DNA of 13,586 nucleotides, from NCBI GenBank assembly GCA_035763085.1, contig DASUBV010000127.1:1-13586 (forward strand), in the 5' to 3' direction. The notes under the pieces were generated by a model. That model did not search any database, was not told the DNA's origin, and saw only the letters and a program-made list of their open reading frames with translations. The translations under genes were made by a program, and so were the position numbers. The DNA comes from DASUBV01 sp035763085 (GTDB lineage Bacteria > Actinomycetota > Actinomycetes > Streptosporangiales > Streptosporangiaceae). Below, in pieces: positions 6,208 to 12,127 of the stretch. Position 1 is the stretch's first letter, and each line of letters starts with the position of its first letter.

Positions 6208-7098
6208 TTAGCGCAGGGCCGTGACCAGCAGGCACACAGCCGTGCTGACCTCGGCGATCGCGCCCAGCACGTCGCCGGTGATGCCGCCGAGGCGGCGGAC
6301 AGCCAGGGCCGCGATTCCCGTTCCGGCCAGCACGCCCGCGGCGATCGCGATGACGAAGATCCAGCCAAACGCAGCGGCCGCCGCCAGCGCCGCGGCGATC
6401 AGCCCGGCCGCCACGACGGGACGGACGGAGCCCGCGACCAGCGCGCCGAGCCCGGAACCGCGGGCGGCCGGGACGCCGGACCGGCACGCGGCCGTCATGG
6501 CCAGCCGTCCGGCGAGCGCGGCGGCGGCGATCGCGACCAGGCCGCGCCCGGCGGACTCGGCCCTGGCCAGGGCGGTCACCTGGACGAGCAGCGTGAGCGC
6601 CAGGGCGACGACGCCGAACGGCCCGATGTCGGACCGCTTCATGATCTCCAGCGCGCCGCCGGCCGGGCGGCGGCTGCCCAGCCCGTCGGCCAGGTCGGCC
6701 AGCCCGTCCAGGTGCAGGCCGCCGGTCAGCACGGCCAGGGCGGCGATGGCCAGCACCGCGCCGAGCAGGTTGCCGGTCTGGCCGGGCCGCGTCGCCAGCC
6801 ACAGCACGCCCGCCGCGGCGGCGCCGAGCAGCAGGCCGACGACCGGGGCCAGGCTCATCGCCCAGGTCGCGTCGCGGCGGGTCGGGACGGCCAGGCCGGC
6901 TGGCTGGCCGTCCTCGGCGGCCCGGCCGATGTCGCCGGCCTGGCCGATCTCGGCGGCCGCGCGGGCCTTGATGGCGGCGCGGGGCGCGGTGGCGGGTCGG
7001 GGCGCGGTGGCGTGCCGGGGCGCGGTGGCGCGGCGGAGGGCGGGCAGCGGAATGACGGTCAGCAGCGTGACCGCCAGTCGAGCACCAGCCCAGTACAT
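6208..7098 (-). CDS. cobS: Adenosylcobinamide-GDP ribazoletransferase (cobalamin synthase)
   Basis: This integral membrane enzyme joins adenosylcobinamide-GDP and alpha-ribazole(-phosphate) in the last steps of cobalamin assembly. Family hallmarks are GGLHLDGLADLADGLGS (126-142), with its acidic metal-binding residues, and EIMKRSDIGPFGVVAL (151-166), followed by several hydrophobic helices. ATG at 7098 gives 296 residues, places LTVIPLP 12 residues in as in E. coli CobS, and has TACGCT 8 nt upstream. The alternative ATG at 7149 overlaps the kinase stop as ATGA, adds 17 residues and is possible by translational coupling. Residues about 20-75 are an insertion relative to typical CobS, containing a hexapeptide repeat (ATAPRH/P). 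Other cobalamin genes are not in the window. Confidence 0.92.
   Translation of the reverse strand: MYWAGARLAVTLLTVIPLPALRRATAPRHATAPRPATAPRAAIKARAAAEIGQAGDIGRAAEDGQPAGLAVPTRRDATWAMSLAPVVGLLLGAAAAGVLWLATRPGQTGNLLGAVLAIAALAVLTGGLHLDGLADLADGLGSRRPAGGALEIMKRSDIGPFGVVALALTLLVQVTALARAESAGRGLVAIAAAALAGRLAMTAACRSGVPAARGSGLGALVAGSVRPVVAAGLIAAALAAAAAFGWIFVIAIAAGVLAGTGIAALAVRRLGGITGDVLGAIAEVSTAVCLLVTALR
6981..7034 (-). repeat. 18-bp tandem repeat, three copies, inside cobS
   Basis: GGGGCGCGGTGGCG recurs at 6981, 6999 and 7017, exactly 18 bp apart, with three to four variable bases ending each unit. In the protein it gives three in-frame hexapeptides of ATAPR plus one residue. Copy number could vary without breaking the frame. 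Confidence 0.8.
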
Positions 7099-7106
7099 GG
7101 CACAGC

Positions 7107-7112
7107 AGCGTA
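7107..7112 (-). promoter_or_regulatory. Candidate -10 of cobS, leaderless type
   Basis: The minus-strand hexamer TACGCT lies in the 47-nt gap after the kinase stop and is followed by 8 nt and ATG at 7098. It supports the shorter CobS start. Confidence 0.4.
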
Positions 7113-7145
7113 GGGCCCGGCCCGGCGCGGCGCCCGGCGAGGTGA

Positions 7146-7928
7146 TCATGCGGATGCCGGGGCGGCACCCGCGGCCGGGCCAGCGGTAGCCGGGGCGGCG
7201 TCCGCGGCCGGGTCAGCGGTGGTCTGGCCGGCCGTATCCGGGGTGGCAGCCGCGCCAGGGCCAGCGATGGCCGGGCGGGCGGTGGTCGGGATTGCTGTGG
7301 TCGCGGCCGCCGGGGCGGCGGTGGCAGGGTCCCGGCTGGCCTGGCCCGCGGTGGCCGGGTGCGCAGTGGCCGGGTGCGCGGGTCCCCGGCGCAGGGGCGG
7401 GACGGCGGGCGCGGCCAGCAGCCTGGTCTGAGAGAGGATGCGGTCCGTGGTCTGCTGCAGCGTGCTCGACTCTCCGACGACCTCCTCAGCGACCGAGCTG
7501 AGCAGGTTCCGCGGCTGGTACCACTCGGTCATCTCGGCCGGCCCGAAGTCGGCCGCCTGCGGGCGGGTGGCGTGCCGGCGCAGCGTCTCGTCCAGGGAGA
7601 TGTCGAAGTAGTAGAACCGGGACAGGCCGCGGTGGTCGTCGCGCAGCCGGGCGAGCATGGGCTCGTAGCGGTCGGCGCAGAAGATGCCGTCCATGACCAC
7701 GTGATAGGCGGAATCCAGGCAGTATCGAGCGGTCAGGTCGATCAGCCCGATGTTCACCGCGCCGGGCCGGTCCCACTCCCGGAGGATGTTCCGCCGGAGA
7801 AGGTCCTGCGACACCCAGGCCAGGCCCCGGCCGTAGGCGGCGCGCAGCGCGGCGGCGACTGACGACTTACCCGAGCCGGAGTTGCCGCGCAGCACGATGA
7901 GCCGGGTGTGATCCGAGCCAGTCGCCAC
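7146..7928 (-). CDS. P-loop kinase / AAA-family ATPase with Pro/Ala/Thr-rich tail
   Basis: The N-terminal 170 residues form a small P-loop NTPase of the kinase/zeta-toxin-like group. The Walker A motif is GNSGSGKSS (15-23). A probable Walker B or acceptor-site Asp occurs in HVVMDGIF (D80), and basic lid residues in TLRRHATRP (115-123). The phosphorylated substrate cannot be told from sequence. It is not CobU: the cobinamide-kinase motifs are lacking. From about residue 172 to 260 the protein is low-complexity Pro/Ala/Thr, likely disordered and unlike related kinases of about 170-190 residues. The start is GTG at 7928, with TAGGAT 6 nt upstream. Its stop overlaps an alternative cobS ATG (ATGA), so the pair may be coupled. 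Confidence 0.8.
   Translation of the reverse strand: MATGSDHTRLIVLRGNSGSGKSSVAAALRAAYGRGLAWVSQDLLRRNILREWDRPGAVNIGLIDLTARYCLDSAYHVVMDGIFCADRYEPMLARLRDDHRGLSRFYYFDISLDETLRRHATRPQAADFGPAEMTEWYQPRNLLSSVAEEVVGESSTLQQTTDRILSQTRLLAAPAVPPLRRGPAHPATAHPATAGQASRDPATAAPAAATTAIPTTARPAIAGPGAAATPDTAGQTTADPAADAAPATAGPAAGAAPASA
7351..7380 (-). repeat. 15-bp direct tandem repeat in the kinase tail
   Basis: GTGGCCGGGTGCGCA (7351-7365) is repeated at 7366-7380 with one change at the last base. It encodes the AHPAT-AHPAT part of the Pro/Ala/Thr tail. More degenerate copies of GTGGCCGGG-like units occur between 7180 and 7350. Confidence 0.75.
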
Positions 7929-7934
7929 CCGGTG

Positions 7935-7944
7935 ATCCTAGGCT
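7935..7944. promoter_or_regulatory. Overlapping divergent -10 elements of kinase and reductase genes
   Basis: On the minus strand TAGGAT (7940-7935) sits 6 nt before the kinase GTG, a leaderless arrangement. On the plus strand TAGGCT (7939-7944) shares the central TA and could serve the reductase gene with a 5' leader of about 55-60 nt. The core CCTAGG is symmetric. Confidence 0.45.
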
Positions 7945-8007
7945 GACGAGTGCCGGGGCGCTGGGGCTCTGGCCGAGCTGGGGAGCGCCGGGACGGGAGG
8001 GCCAGCG

Positions 8008-8715
8008 GTGCCGGGACGACCGTATGTGCTGCTGTCGGTGGCGATGTCCGCCGACGGGTACCTCGACGACTCCTCCAGCCAGCGGCTGATCTTGTCCGAC
8101 GCCGCGGACCTGGACCGGGTGGACGCGATCCGGGCCGGCTGTGACGCCATCCTGGTCGGGGCGCAGACGATCCGCCGGGACAACCCGCGGCTGCGGGTCC
8201 GGTCGGCGGCGCGGGTGCAGGAGCGGCTCGCGAAGGGCCGGCCGGCCAGCCCGGCGCGGGTGACGATCACCGGTGGCGGCGGGCTGGACCCGGCGGCCCG
8301 GTTCTTCGCCGACGACGGGATCAGCCGCCTGGTCTACGCGCCGGACCCGGCCGCGGCCTGGGTGGCGGCGCAGCTGGGCGCGGCGGCCGAGGTGGTGAGC
8401 TGCGGCGACCCGCTGTCGCTGCCCGGCATGCTGGCCGACCTGGCCGGGCGGGGCGTGGCCCGGCTGATGGTGGAGGGCGGCGCGCGGGTACTGGGCCAGT
8501 TCCTGGCCGCCGGGCTGGCCGATGAGCTGCAGCTGGCCATCGCGCCGCTGGTGGTCGGGGACGCCGGGGCGCCGCGGCTGCTGGAGCCCGGCGGCTCCGG
8601 CTTCCCGGTGCCGGGAGGTGCGCGGTGGCCGTGGCGGCTGCAGCTGGCCGGGGTCAGCCGGACCGGGCGGATGGCGGTCTTGCGCTATCAGCTGAACCAG
8701 TCGGAATCGGCCTAG
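8008..8715 (+). CDS. RibD C-terminal-domain (pyrimidine reductase / DHFR-like) protein
   Basis: The 235-residue protein matches the reductase domain of riboflavin biosynthesis RibD, a dihydrofolate-reductase fold that uses NADPH to reduce the ribosylamino-pyrimidine intermediate. Motifs are SADGYLDD (14-21), CDAILVGAQTIRRDNPRL (45-62) and MVEGGARVLGQFL (154-166), the last being the nucleotide-binding part of the family. There is no deaminase domain, so it would be a stand-alone reductase or a relative with another pteridine-like substrate. The start is GTG at 8008, with GGGAGGG six nt upstream (7995-8001). It is divergent from the kinase, 79 nt apart. No other riboflavin gene is in the window. 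Confidence 0.87.
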   Translation: MPGRPYVLLSVAMSADGYLDDSSSQRLILSDAADLDRVDAIRAGCDAILVGAQTIRRDNPRLRVRSAARVQERLAKGRPASPARVTITGGGGLDPAARFFADDGISRLVYAPDPAAAWVAAQLGAAAEVVSCGDPLSLPGMLADLAGRGVARLMVEGGARVLGQFLAAGLADELQLAIAPLVVGDAGAPRLLEPGGSGFPVPGGARWPWRLQLAGVSRTGRMAVLRYQLNQSESA

Positions 8716-8758
8716 TTTCGGTCATGGTGCCGGATATTGGAACAGTCCGGAACCGCGT

Positions 8759-8776
8759 GCCCGGCGCGAGCCGGGC
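8759..8776. promoter_or_regulatory. Hairpin abutting a -10 element between ribD-like gene and gene 8791
   Basis: GCCCGG (8759-8764) and CCGGGC (8771-8776) form a 6-bp stem with a six-base loop. It lies 43 nt after the reductase stop and one base before the -10 of the next gene. It may end the upstream transcript or act as an operator in the promoter spacer. Confidence 0.35.
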
Positions 8777-8777
8777 T

Positions 8778-8783
8778 TATCGT
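8778..8783 (+). promoter_or_regulatory. Candidate -10 of gene 8791, leaderless type
   Basis: TATCGT is followed by 7 nt and ATG at 8791. No Shine-Dalgarno fits in the gap. This would drive the three-gene run to 11035. Confidence 0.5.
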
Positions 8784-8790
8784 GGATGTC

Positions 8791-9228
8791 ATGGCCGAAT
8801 GGTGGTCGGTGGAAGTCTTCCACGGCGAGTTCCGGGCCTCGAGCTGGCAGCAGGCTCACAGCTCATCGCTGATCGAGTCCGCCATCTCGCACGGGGCGGT
8901 GGACTGGAGCTGGACCGAGCACCCCTACGGGGTGGTGTTCGAGGTGTGCTTCGCCGACGACGCTCAGTGGGAGGCCTTCCGCGCGCTGCCGGCGGTCCGC
9001 GCGGCGCTGGACGCCGTGCCCGACCCGGTGAATGGCTTGCTGGTGTACCGGGGCCGCGGCGGCGGGGCCGGCGCGGGGAAGCCGCGCAAGCCGCGGCCGA
9101 CCGCCGGGGCCGGCGCTGCTGACCTGCCCGAGCCGCATGCGGAGAAGATTCTCGACCTGACCGGCGTGACGCCTGGTTACGCCGCGCCGCCGGGGGGCGG
9201 TCCTGTCCATCTGAGCCCCACCTCGTGA
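8791..9228 (+). CDS. Conserved hypothetical actinobacterial protein (WWSVEV family)
   Basis: This is a 145-residue soluble protein that I cannot assign to a named domain. I recall similar unannotated Streptomyces proteins beginning MA(E/D)WWSVEV and containing EAFRALP.VRAALDAVPDPVNGLLVYRGRGG, so residues 1-90 are probably one conserved alpha/beta domain. It is rich in Trp (W4, W5, W19, W39, W41, W60). The rest (about 91-145) is Gly/Ala/Pro/Lys-rich and probably disordered. ATG at 8791 is chosen over an upstream TTG because the conserved start and the -10 element fit it. Its stop codon overlaps a GTG in the next gene's frame (GTGA), and the probable start of that gene is 33 nt on. Co-transcription with the DUF5998 gene is likely. 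Confidence 0.8.
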   Translation: MAEWWSVEVFHGEFRASSWQQAHSSSLIESAISHGAVDWSWTEHPYGVVFEVCFADDAQWEAFRALPAVRAALDAVPDPVNGLLVYRGRGGGAGAGKPRKPRPTAGAGAADLPEPHAEKILDLTGVTPGYAAPPGGGPVHLSPTS

Positions 9229-9260
9229 GCGAGGACCCCCAGACGGTGCAGGATGGGAAG

Positions 9261-9854
9261 ATGACAGATACCAAAGCGGCCGAGGGCGGGATGCTGTCCG
9301 CGATTGAGCGGAGCGGTTATTACCCGGGCCTGGTTGCTGACGCCGTGTCCTCGGCGGTCGGGGACGAGTCGGTTGTCTCGTACGTCGTCTATCACGACGC
9401 GCACTTCGATCCGGGCATGGAAGTCCGGCGGCACATGACGGTGCTGGTGCTGACGCCGACGCGGCTGGTCTACTCCCACACCGACGAGTACCCGGCGGAC
9501 GAGACCGACCCCGATGCCCGGGCGCAGGCCGAGACCAGCACCGAGGCCGTGCGCTTCGCGCGCATCTCCTCGGTGGCGCTGACCCGGGCGATTCCCGACC
9601 CGGCCTCCTACGTGGCAGGCGTGACGATGCCCAGCGAGGTGGTCCTGACCATCGGCTGGAACGCGCTGTCGCACATCGAGCTCGAGCCGGCGCACTGCGG
9701 CGACGAGAACTGCGAGGCGGACCACGGGTACACCGGCACGGTGACGGCCGATGACCTCACCCTGCGGGTCAGCGAGGCCGCGGACGGCGAGCCTGCCGTG
9801 CGCCAGGTCCTGGCCTTCGCCCAGGCCCTGGCGGCCGCGACCAGCAATCCATGA
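9261..9854 (+). CDS. DUF5998 family protein
   Basis: The 197-residue protein matches actinobacterial DUF5998 as I recall it: AIERSGYYP near the start, VRRHMTVLVLT, SHTDE, VVLTIGW, then CGDENCEADHGYTG (146-159) and a C-terminal LRVSEA...AFAQAL helix. Its function is unknown. The C146, C151 and H155 cluster could bind a metal, but this is inference. No signal peptide or membrane segment is seen. ATG at 9261 puts 13 residues before AIERSGYYP, as in homologues I remember; GTG at 9225, overlapping the upstream stop, would add 12 residues without clear support. A weak AGGA lies 7 nt before the ATG. Its stop overlaps the next start by four bases (ATGA), implying translational coupling to the phosphodiesterase. 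Confidence 0.88.
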   Translation: MTDTKAAEGGMLSAIERSGYYPGLVADAVSSAVGDESVVSYVVYHDAHFDPGMEVRRHMTVLVLTPTRLVYSHTDEYPADETDPDARAQAETSTEAVRFARISSVALTRAIPDPASYVAGVTMPSEVVLTIGWNALSHIELEPAHCGDENCEADHGYTGTVTADDLTLRVSEAADGEPAVRQVLAFAQALAAATSNP

Positions 9855-11035
9855 CGAGCGCCGAGGCCGTTAGCGCCGAGGGGCTGCCGTCCGACAGCGC
9901 GGCCGCCGGGCCGGCTGCCCCGCTGATTCCCCGCTACGGCGAGTGCTCGCTCGCCGACCTGGCCACATCAGTGCTGGCCGCGTTCGGCGTGCCCGGCGAG
10001 GCCAACCCGCTAGGCCTGCCGCCGACCAGCCGGGTCTGCCTGCTGGTGGTGGACGGCCTGGGCTGGAACCTGCTGCGTGAGTATCCCGCGGCGGCGCCCT
10101 TCCTGTCCGAGCTGGCCAGGTCCGGGCGCCCGCTGACCGCCGGGTTCCCGGCCACCACGGTGACCAGCCTCAGCTCGCTGGGCACCGGCCTGCCGCCCGG
10201 CCAGCACGGCATGCTCGGCTACCAGGTGGCGGTGCCGCAGACCGGCCGGCTGCTCAACGCGCTGCGCTGGGATAAGCGGGTTGACCCGCTGGCCTGGCAG
10301 CCGTCGTCCACGATCTTCGAGCGGGCGGCGGCGGCCGGCATCGCGGCGTACCGGATCGCGCAGGGCTCCTACCGGGACTCCGGCCTGTCCACGGCGGTCA
10401 TGCGGGGGGCGATCTACCGGTCGGCGGACACCCTCGGCGCGCTGGTCGGGCAGACGGCGGCGGTGCTGGCCGCCGAGCCGCGCGCGCTCGCGATGGTCTA
10501 CGAAGCCGGGCTGGATGCCACCGGCCACGTGTTCGGCTGCGGCTCCGATGCCTGGCGGTTCCAGCTCGGCCACGTGGACCGGCTGGCCGAGCAGCTGGCC
10601 GCCGCGCTGCCGCAGGACACCGCCCTGTACATCACGGCCGATCACGGGATGGTCGACGTGGGCCCGGCCGACCGGATCGACGCCGACTCCCAGCCAGGGC
10701 TGCGTGACGGCGTGGCTATCCTCGGCGGCGAGCCGCGGGCCCGGCACGTCTACGCGCAGCCCGGCGCCGCGGCTGACGTGCTCGCCGCCTGGCGCGACCT
10801 GCTGGCCGGGTCGGCCTGGGTGGCCAGCCGTGAGCAGGCCATCGCCGACGGCTGGTTCGGCTCGGTCAGCCCGGCGCTGACCGACCGGATCGGTGACGTG
10901 GTGGCCGCGTGCGCGGGAGCGCGGGCTGTGGTCGCCACCCGGGCCGAGCCCCGCGAGACGGCGCTGCTCGGCATGCACGGCTCGCTGGCCGCCTCCGACC
11001 AGCTGATCCCGCTGCTGGCGCAGGGGCCCGGCTAA
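9851..11035 (+). CDS. Nucleotide pyrophosphatase/phosphodiesterase-like protein, alkaline phosphatase superfamily
   Basis: This 394-residue protein is a probable two-metal phosphodiesterase or pyrophosphatase. Metal-site residues appear in order: D68 in LLVVDGLG; a candidate Thr nucleophile in FPATT (102 or 103); D222 and H226 in YEAGLDATGHVFG; D264 and H265 in ADHGMVDV; and H376 in GMHGSL. This pattern fits the type I phosphodiesterase/NPP family. No signal peptide is evident: the first 27 residues are Ala/Ser/Pro-rich rather than hydrophobic, so a cytosolic location is likely. The substrate is unknown. The start ATG overlaps the DUF5998 stop (ATGA). The 130-nt gap after it holds the DnaA boxes. 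Confidence 0.9.
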   Translation: MTSAEAVSAEGLPSDSAAAGPAAPLIPRYGECSLADLATSVLAAFGVPGEANPLGLPPTSRVCLLVVDGLGWNLLREYPAAAPFLSELARSGRPLTAGFPATTVTSLSSLGTGLPPGQHGMLGYQVAVPQTGRLLNALRWDKRVDPLAWQPSSTIFERAAAAGIAAYRIAQGSYRDSGLSTAVMRGAIYRSADTLGALVGQTAAVLAAEPRALAMVYEAGLDATGHVFGCGSDAWRFQLGHVDRLAEQLAAALPQDTALYITADHGMVDVGPADRIDADSQPGLRDGVAILGGEPRARHVYAQPGAAADVLAAWRDLLAGSAWVASREQAIADGWFGSVSPALTDRIGDVVAACAGARAVVATRAEPRETALLGMHGSLAASDQLIPLLAQGPG

Positions 11036-11099
11036 GGCGCCTGCCCGCTGCCGGGCGCGGCTGGCCGGGTCCGCCGGAGCAGCCCGCTGAACTGCTGGT

Positions 11100-11108
11100 T
11101 TGTCCACA
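11100..11108 (+). promoter_or_regulatory. DnaA box 1 (TTGTCCACA)
   Basis: This is an exact match to the TTGTCCACA form preferred in high-GC actinobacteria such as Streptomyces. It lies in noncoding DNA 64 bp after the phosphodiesterase stop. Confidence 0.7.
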
Positions 11109-11132
11109 GACAGCGCGGGGAATGCGGCCTGG

Positions 11133-11141
11133 TTATCCACA
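11133..11141 (+). promoter_or_regulatory. DnaA box 2 (TTATCCACA)
   Basis: This is an exact match to the classical E. coli R1-type DnaA box. It has the same orientation as box 1, 33 bp away start to start, about three helical turns. Confidence 0.75.
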
Positions 11142-11153
11142 GAAACGAAGGGG

Positions 11154-11162
11154 TTATCCACT
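11154..11162 (+). promoter_or_regulatory. DnaA box 3 (TTATCCACT)
   Basis: This differs from the classical box only at the last base. It has the same orientation as box 2 and lies 21 bp from it, two helical turns. It ends three bases before the sulfurtransferase ATG. Confidence 0.6.
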
Positions 11163-11165
11163 GTC

Positions 11166-12098
11166 ATGGGCCCGGACGCCATTCTGATCAGCGTGACCGA
11201 CCTCGCCGCTGAGCTGGCCTCGGCCCGGCCGCCGTCGGTCCTGGACGTGCGCTGGCGGCTGGGCGGCCCGCCCGGCCTGGACAGCTACCGCGCCGGGCAC
11301 CTGCCGGGCGCGGTCTTCGCTGACCTGGACCGCGACCTGGCCGGGCCACCGGGGCGCGGCGGTCGGCACCCGCTGCCGGCGGCGGCCGGCTTCCAGGCCG
11401 CGATGCGCCGCGCCGGGATCAGCGCCGACCGGCCGGTGGTCGTCTACGACGACGCCGATGCCACCGCCGCGGCGCGCGCCTGGTGGCTGCTGCGCTACTT
11501 CGGCCACCCCGAGGTCCGGGTCCTGGACGGCGGGCACCGGGCCTGGACCGCGGCCGGCCAGCCGGTGACCACGCAGCAGCCGTCACCGGCGCCGGGCACG
11601 TTCACCGCGCGGCCCGGCGGCCTGCCGGTCCTCGACGCCCCGGCGGCGGCTGCCCTGGCCCGGTCCGGCATCCTGCTCGATGCCCGCGCGGCCGCCCGGT
11701 ACCGGGGCGAGACCGAGCCGGTCGACCCGGTGGCCGGGCACATCCCCGGCGCGGTCAGCGCGCCGACGGCCGGGAATGTTGCGGCCGACGGCCGGTTCCT
11801 GGACACCGCCGCGCTTCGCGGCCGGTTCGCCGCTCTCGGGCTGCCTGTCCCGCCGGCCGGCGCGCCGGAGGACGGCGCGCCGGACAAGGGCGCTGCGGCG
11901 GGCGGCGGGCCGGCGGGAAGCGCCCGGGTGGGCGGCGGGCTGGCGGTGGGGGCGTACTGCGGCTCCGGGGTCACCGCCGCCCACGAGGTGCTCGCGCTCG
12001 CGCTGGCCGGCATCCCGGCCGCGCTGTACCCCGGCTCCTGGTCGGAGTGGGTCACCGACCCGCAGCGGCCCGTGGCGACCGGCCCGGAATCCGGCTAG
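11166..12098 (+). CDS. sseA: Two-domain sulfurtransferase (rhodanese / 3-mercaptopyruvate type)
   Basis: The 310-residue protein has two rhodanese domains. The N-terminal one (about 5-135; SVLDVRW, GHLPGAVFADLDRDLA, VVVYDD, LDGGHRAW) has Asp in place of the active Cys and is structural. The C-terminal one has the catalytic loop C265-GSGVT, preceded by GHIPGAVSAP and followed by ALYPGSWSEW. It transfers sulfane sulfur from thiosulfate or 3-mercaptopyruvate to a thiophile; CGSGVT fits the mercaptopyruvate type, but the symbol is tentative. Residues about 231-258 form a Gly/Ala-rich insert. ATG at 11166 is chosen because the family's N-terminus begins at once. An upstream GTG at 11100 would translate the DnaA boxes. 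A possible AAGGGG lies 12 nt before the ATG, with DnaA box 3 between them. Confidence 0.9.
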   Translation: MGPDAILISVTDLAAELASARPPSVLDVRWRLGGPPGLDSYRAGHLPGAVFADLDRDLAGPPGRGGRHPLPAAAGFQAAMRRAGISADRPVVVYDDADATAAARAWWLLRYFGHPEVRVLDGGHRAWTAAGQPVTTQQPSPAPGTFTARPGGLPVLDAPAAAALARSGILLDARAAARYRGETEPVDPVAGHIPGAVSAPTAGNVAADGRFLDTAALRGRFAALGLPVPPAGAPEDGAPDKGAAAGGGPAGSARVGGGLAVGAYCGSGVTAAHEVLALALAGIPAALYPGSWSEWVTDPQRPVATGPESG

Positions 12099-12127
12099 CG
12101 CTCTCACCTGCACGGACACGCCAGCAG

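Noticed and set aside
6163..7189. Two long plus-strand frames opposite cobS
   Set aside because: Translations are Arg/Gly/Ala-rich without family features, while the minus strand encodes recognisable CobS.
9225..9260. GTG start of DUF5998 overlapping the previous stop
   Set aside because: Possible by coupling, but ATG at 9261 matches the N-terminal spacing of remembered homologues.
11100..11165. Upstream GTG start for the sulfurtransferase
   Set aside because: The added 22 residues merely translate the DnaA boxes (repeated LST units) and are absent from the family N-terminus.
11041..11165. Chromosomal origin of replication
   Set aside because: Only three DnaA boxes, no AT-rich unwinding region and none of the usual dnaA/dnaN neighbours; a cluster or promoter is more likely.
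10010..11182. Long minus-strand frame opposite the phosphodiesterase
   Set aside because: No recognisable motif, and the plus strand has all metal-site residues in order.
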